A stretch of DNA of 64,000 bases from Bacillota bacterium (GTDB lineage: Bacteria > Bacillota > Clostridia > Christensenellales > SZUA-584), in NCBI GenBank assembly GCA_023460085.1, contig JAEWRI010000037.1, positions 36,298 through 100,297 of the forward strand, given 5' to 3'. The position numbers were made by a program, and so were the translations under genes. The notes under the pieces are model-generated. The model was not told the DNA's origin, searched no databases, and worked only from the letters and a program-made list of their open reading frames with translations. Shown one piece after another: positions 63,693 to 64,000 of the stretch (position 1 is the stretch's first letter; every line of letters starts with the position of its first letter).

Positions 63693-64000
63693 AGTTTAGG
63701 CGGGCGGATAATATCCGCCCCTACGATACGGGATGTGAGGAAGGCTGATGCGGAATGCATCGGCCTTTATTTTGCTGCAATGCGGAATACAACGGGCGGC
63801 CACACAGGGCCGCCCCTACGATACGCAGACCAAAAAGCTGTCGCAAACACGCGCGGCATGTATACCATCCCTCCCGTAGGGGCGACGTTGCGTCGCCCGC
63901 CCGACTGGACGCAACGGAAACATGCGGCGTTGCGGTAAACATGCGGCGTTACGGGCGGATTGAATCCCCCAGTCAGTCCTTCGGACTGCCAGCCCCCTTT
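63690..64000. repeat. Cluster of dispersed palindromic repeats after ileS
   Basis: A perfect palindrome GGGCGGATA-A-TATCCGCCC (63702-63720) is followed by CCTACGATACG; the same tail follows GGGCCGCCCCTACGATACG at ~63810-63830, and an inverted copy (CCCGTAGGGGCGACG...GTCGCCCG) lies at ~63870-63905. ATGCGGCGTT occurs twice at 63920-63955. These are related dispersed repeats rather than genes. The window ends in the copy described for 25540-25690. Confidence 0.7.
63741..63773 (+). terminator. Terminator of ileS
   Basis: AAGGCTGATGC (63741-63751), loop GGAAT, GCATCGGCCTT (63757-63767; one T-G mismatch), tail TATTTT. Confidence 0.8.

Overview
The window reads as a chromosome segment of a spore-forming Clostridia-type Bacillota with a fairly GC-rich genome (impression only, not computed). 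Support: a spoVT sporulation regulator, two T-box leaders (glyS, ileS), a tetrahydrofolate riboswitch before folT, a homodimeric-type glycyl-tRNA synthetase, a TM1266-like iron-only hydrogenase regulator, GTG and TTG starts with strong AGGAGG sites, and lipoproteins and IPKTG-anchored surface proteins typical of Gram-positives. Order or family cannot be fixed from here. I saw no tRNA, rRNA, prophage, IS transposase or CRISPR array.

Layout. 1-3.1 kb: partial GlpA-like FAD oxidoreductase behind an attenuator, and a MATE exporter. 3.1-6.7 kb: MBL hydrolase, then nth-obgE-yhbY-GNAT. 6.8-10.8 kb: DUF421/DUF4363 pair, then rodA-nitroreductase-LRR. 11-14.6 kb: dnaX-ybaB-recR and a lipoprotein. 14.7-24.8 kb: M29 aminopeptidase, GT2 transferase, lipoprotein, a large helical-repeat protein, a flavoprotein, NodB deacetylase, coiled-coil membrane protein, HD-GYP enzyme and XRE regulator. 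25-27.5 kb: thiol acyltransferase-like protein and T-box-glyS. 27.6-31.8 kb is a nitrogen island: an ammonium transporter fused to a PII domain, a second transporter and a free PII protein, each transporter behind a leader holding intrinsic terminators. 32.2-35.3 kb is an ABC transporter of the TrpXYZ type whose leader carries eleven regularly spaced NAG triplets followed by a terminator, the layout of a TRAP-controlled attenuator.

35.3-41 kb: TSCPD protein, GNAT, DUF998, folC, THF riboswitch-folT, DUF2508 and a GltS-type symporter. 41-48.3 kb: GT-C transferase, lipoprotein, C_GCAxxG protein, TspO, a tandem ~160-bp repeat, 1-Cys peroxiredoxin, spoVT and aconitase. 48.4-53.2 kb: an AT-rich DUF2971 gene, an orphan PAS histidine kinase, and an operon of an SDR and two paralogous nitroreductases. 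53.3-54.85 kb: a hydrogenase regulator and solute-binding lipoprotein behind a riboswitch-like leader of no class I recognise. 55-60 kb: lipoprotein, sortase and its likely substrate, an 1108-residue adhesin. 60.2-64 kb: T-box-ileS followed by dispersed palindromic repeats.

The unifying theme is RNA-level control: at least eight transcription units have a promoter, a structured leader and a terminator or Shine-Dalgarno sequestering hairpin before the first gene. The most notable are the TRAP-type site at 32234-32290, the unassigned leader at 54665-54813, and the two ammonium-transporter leaders.
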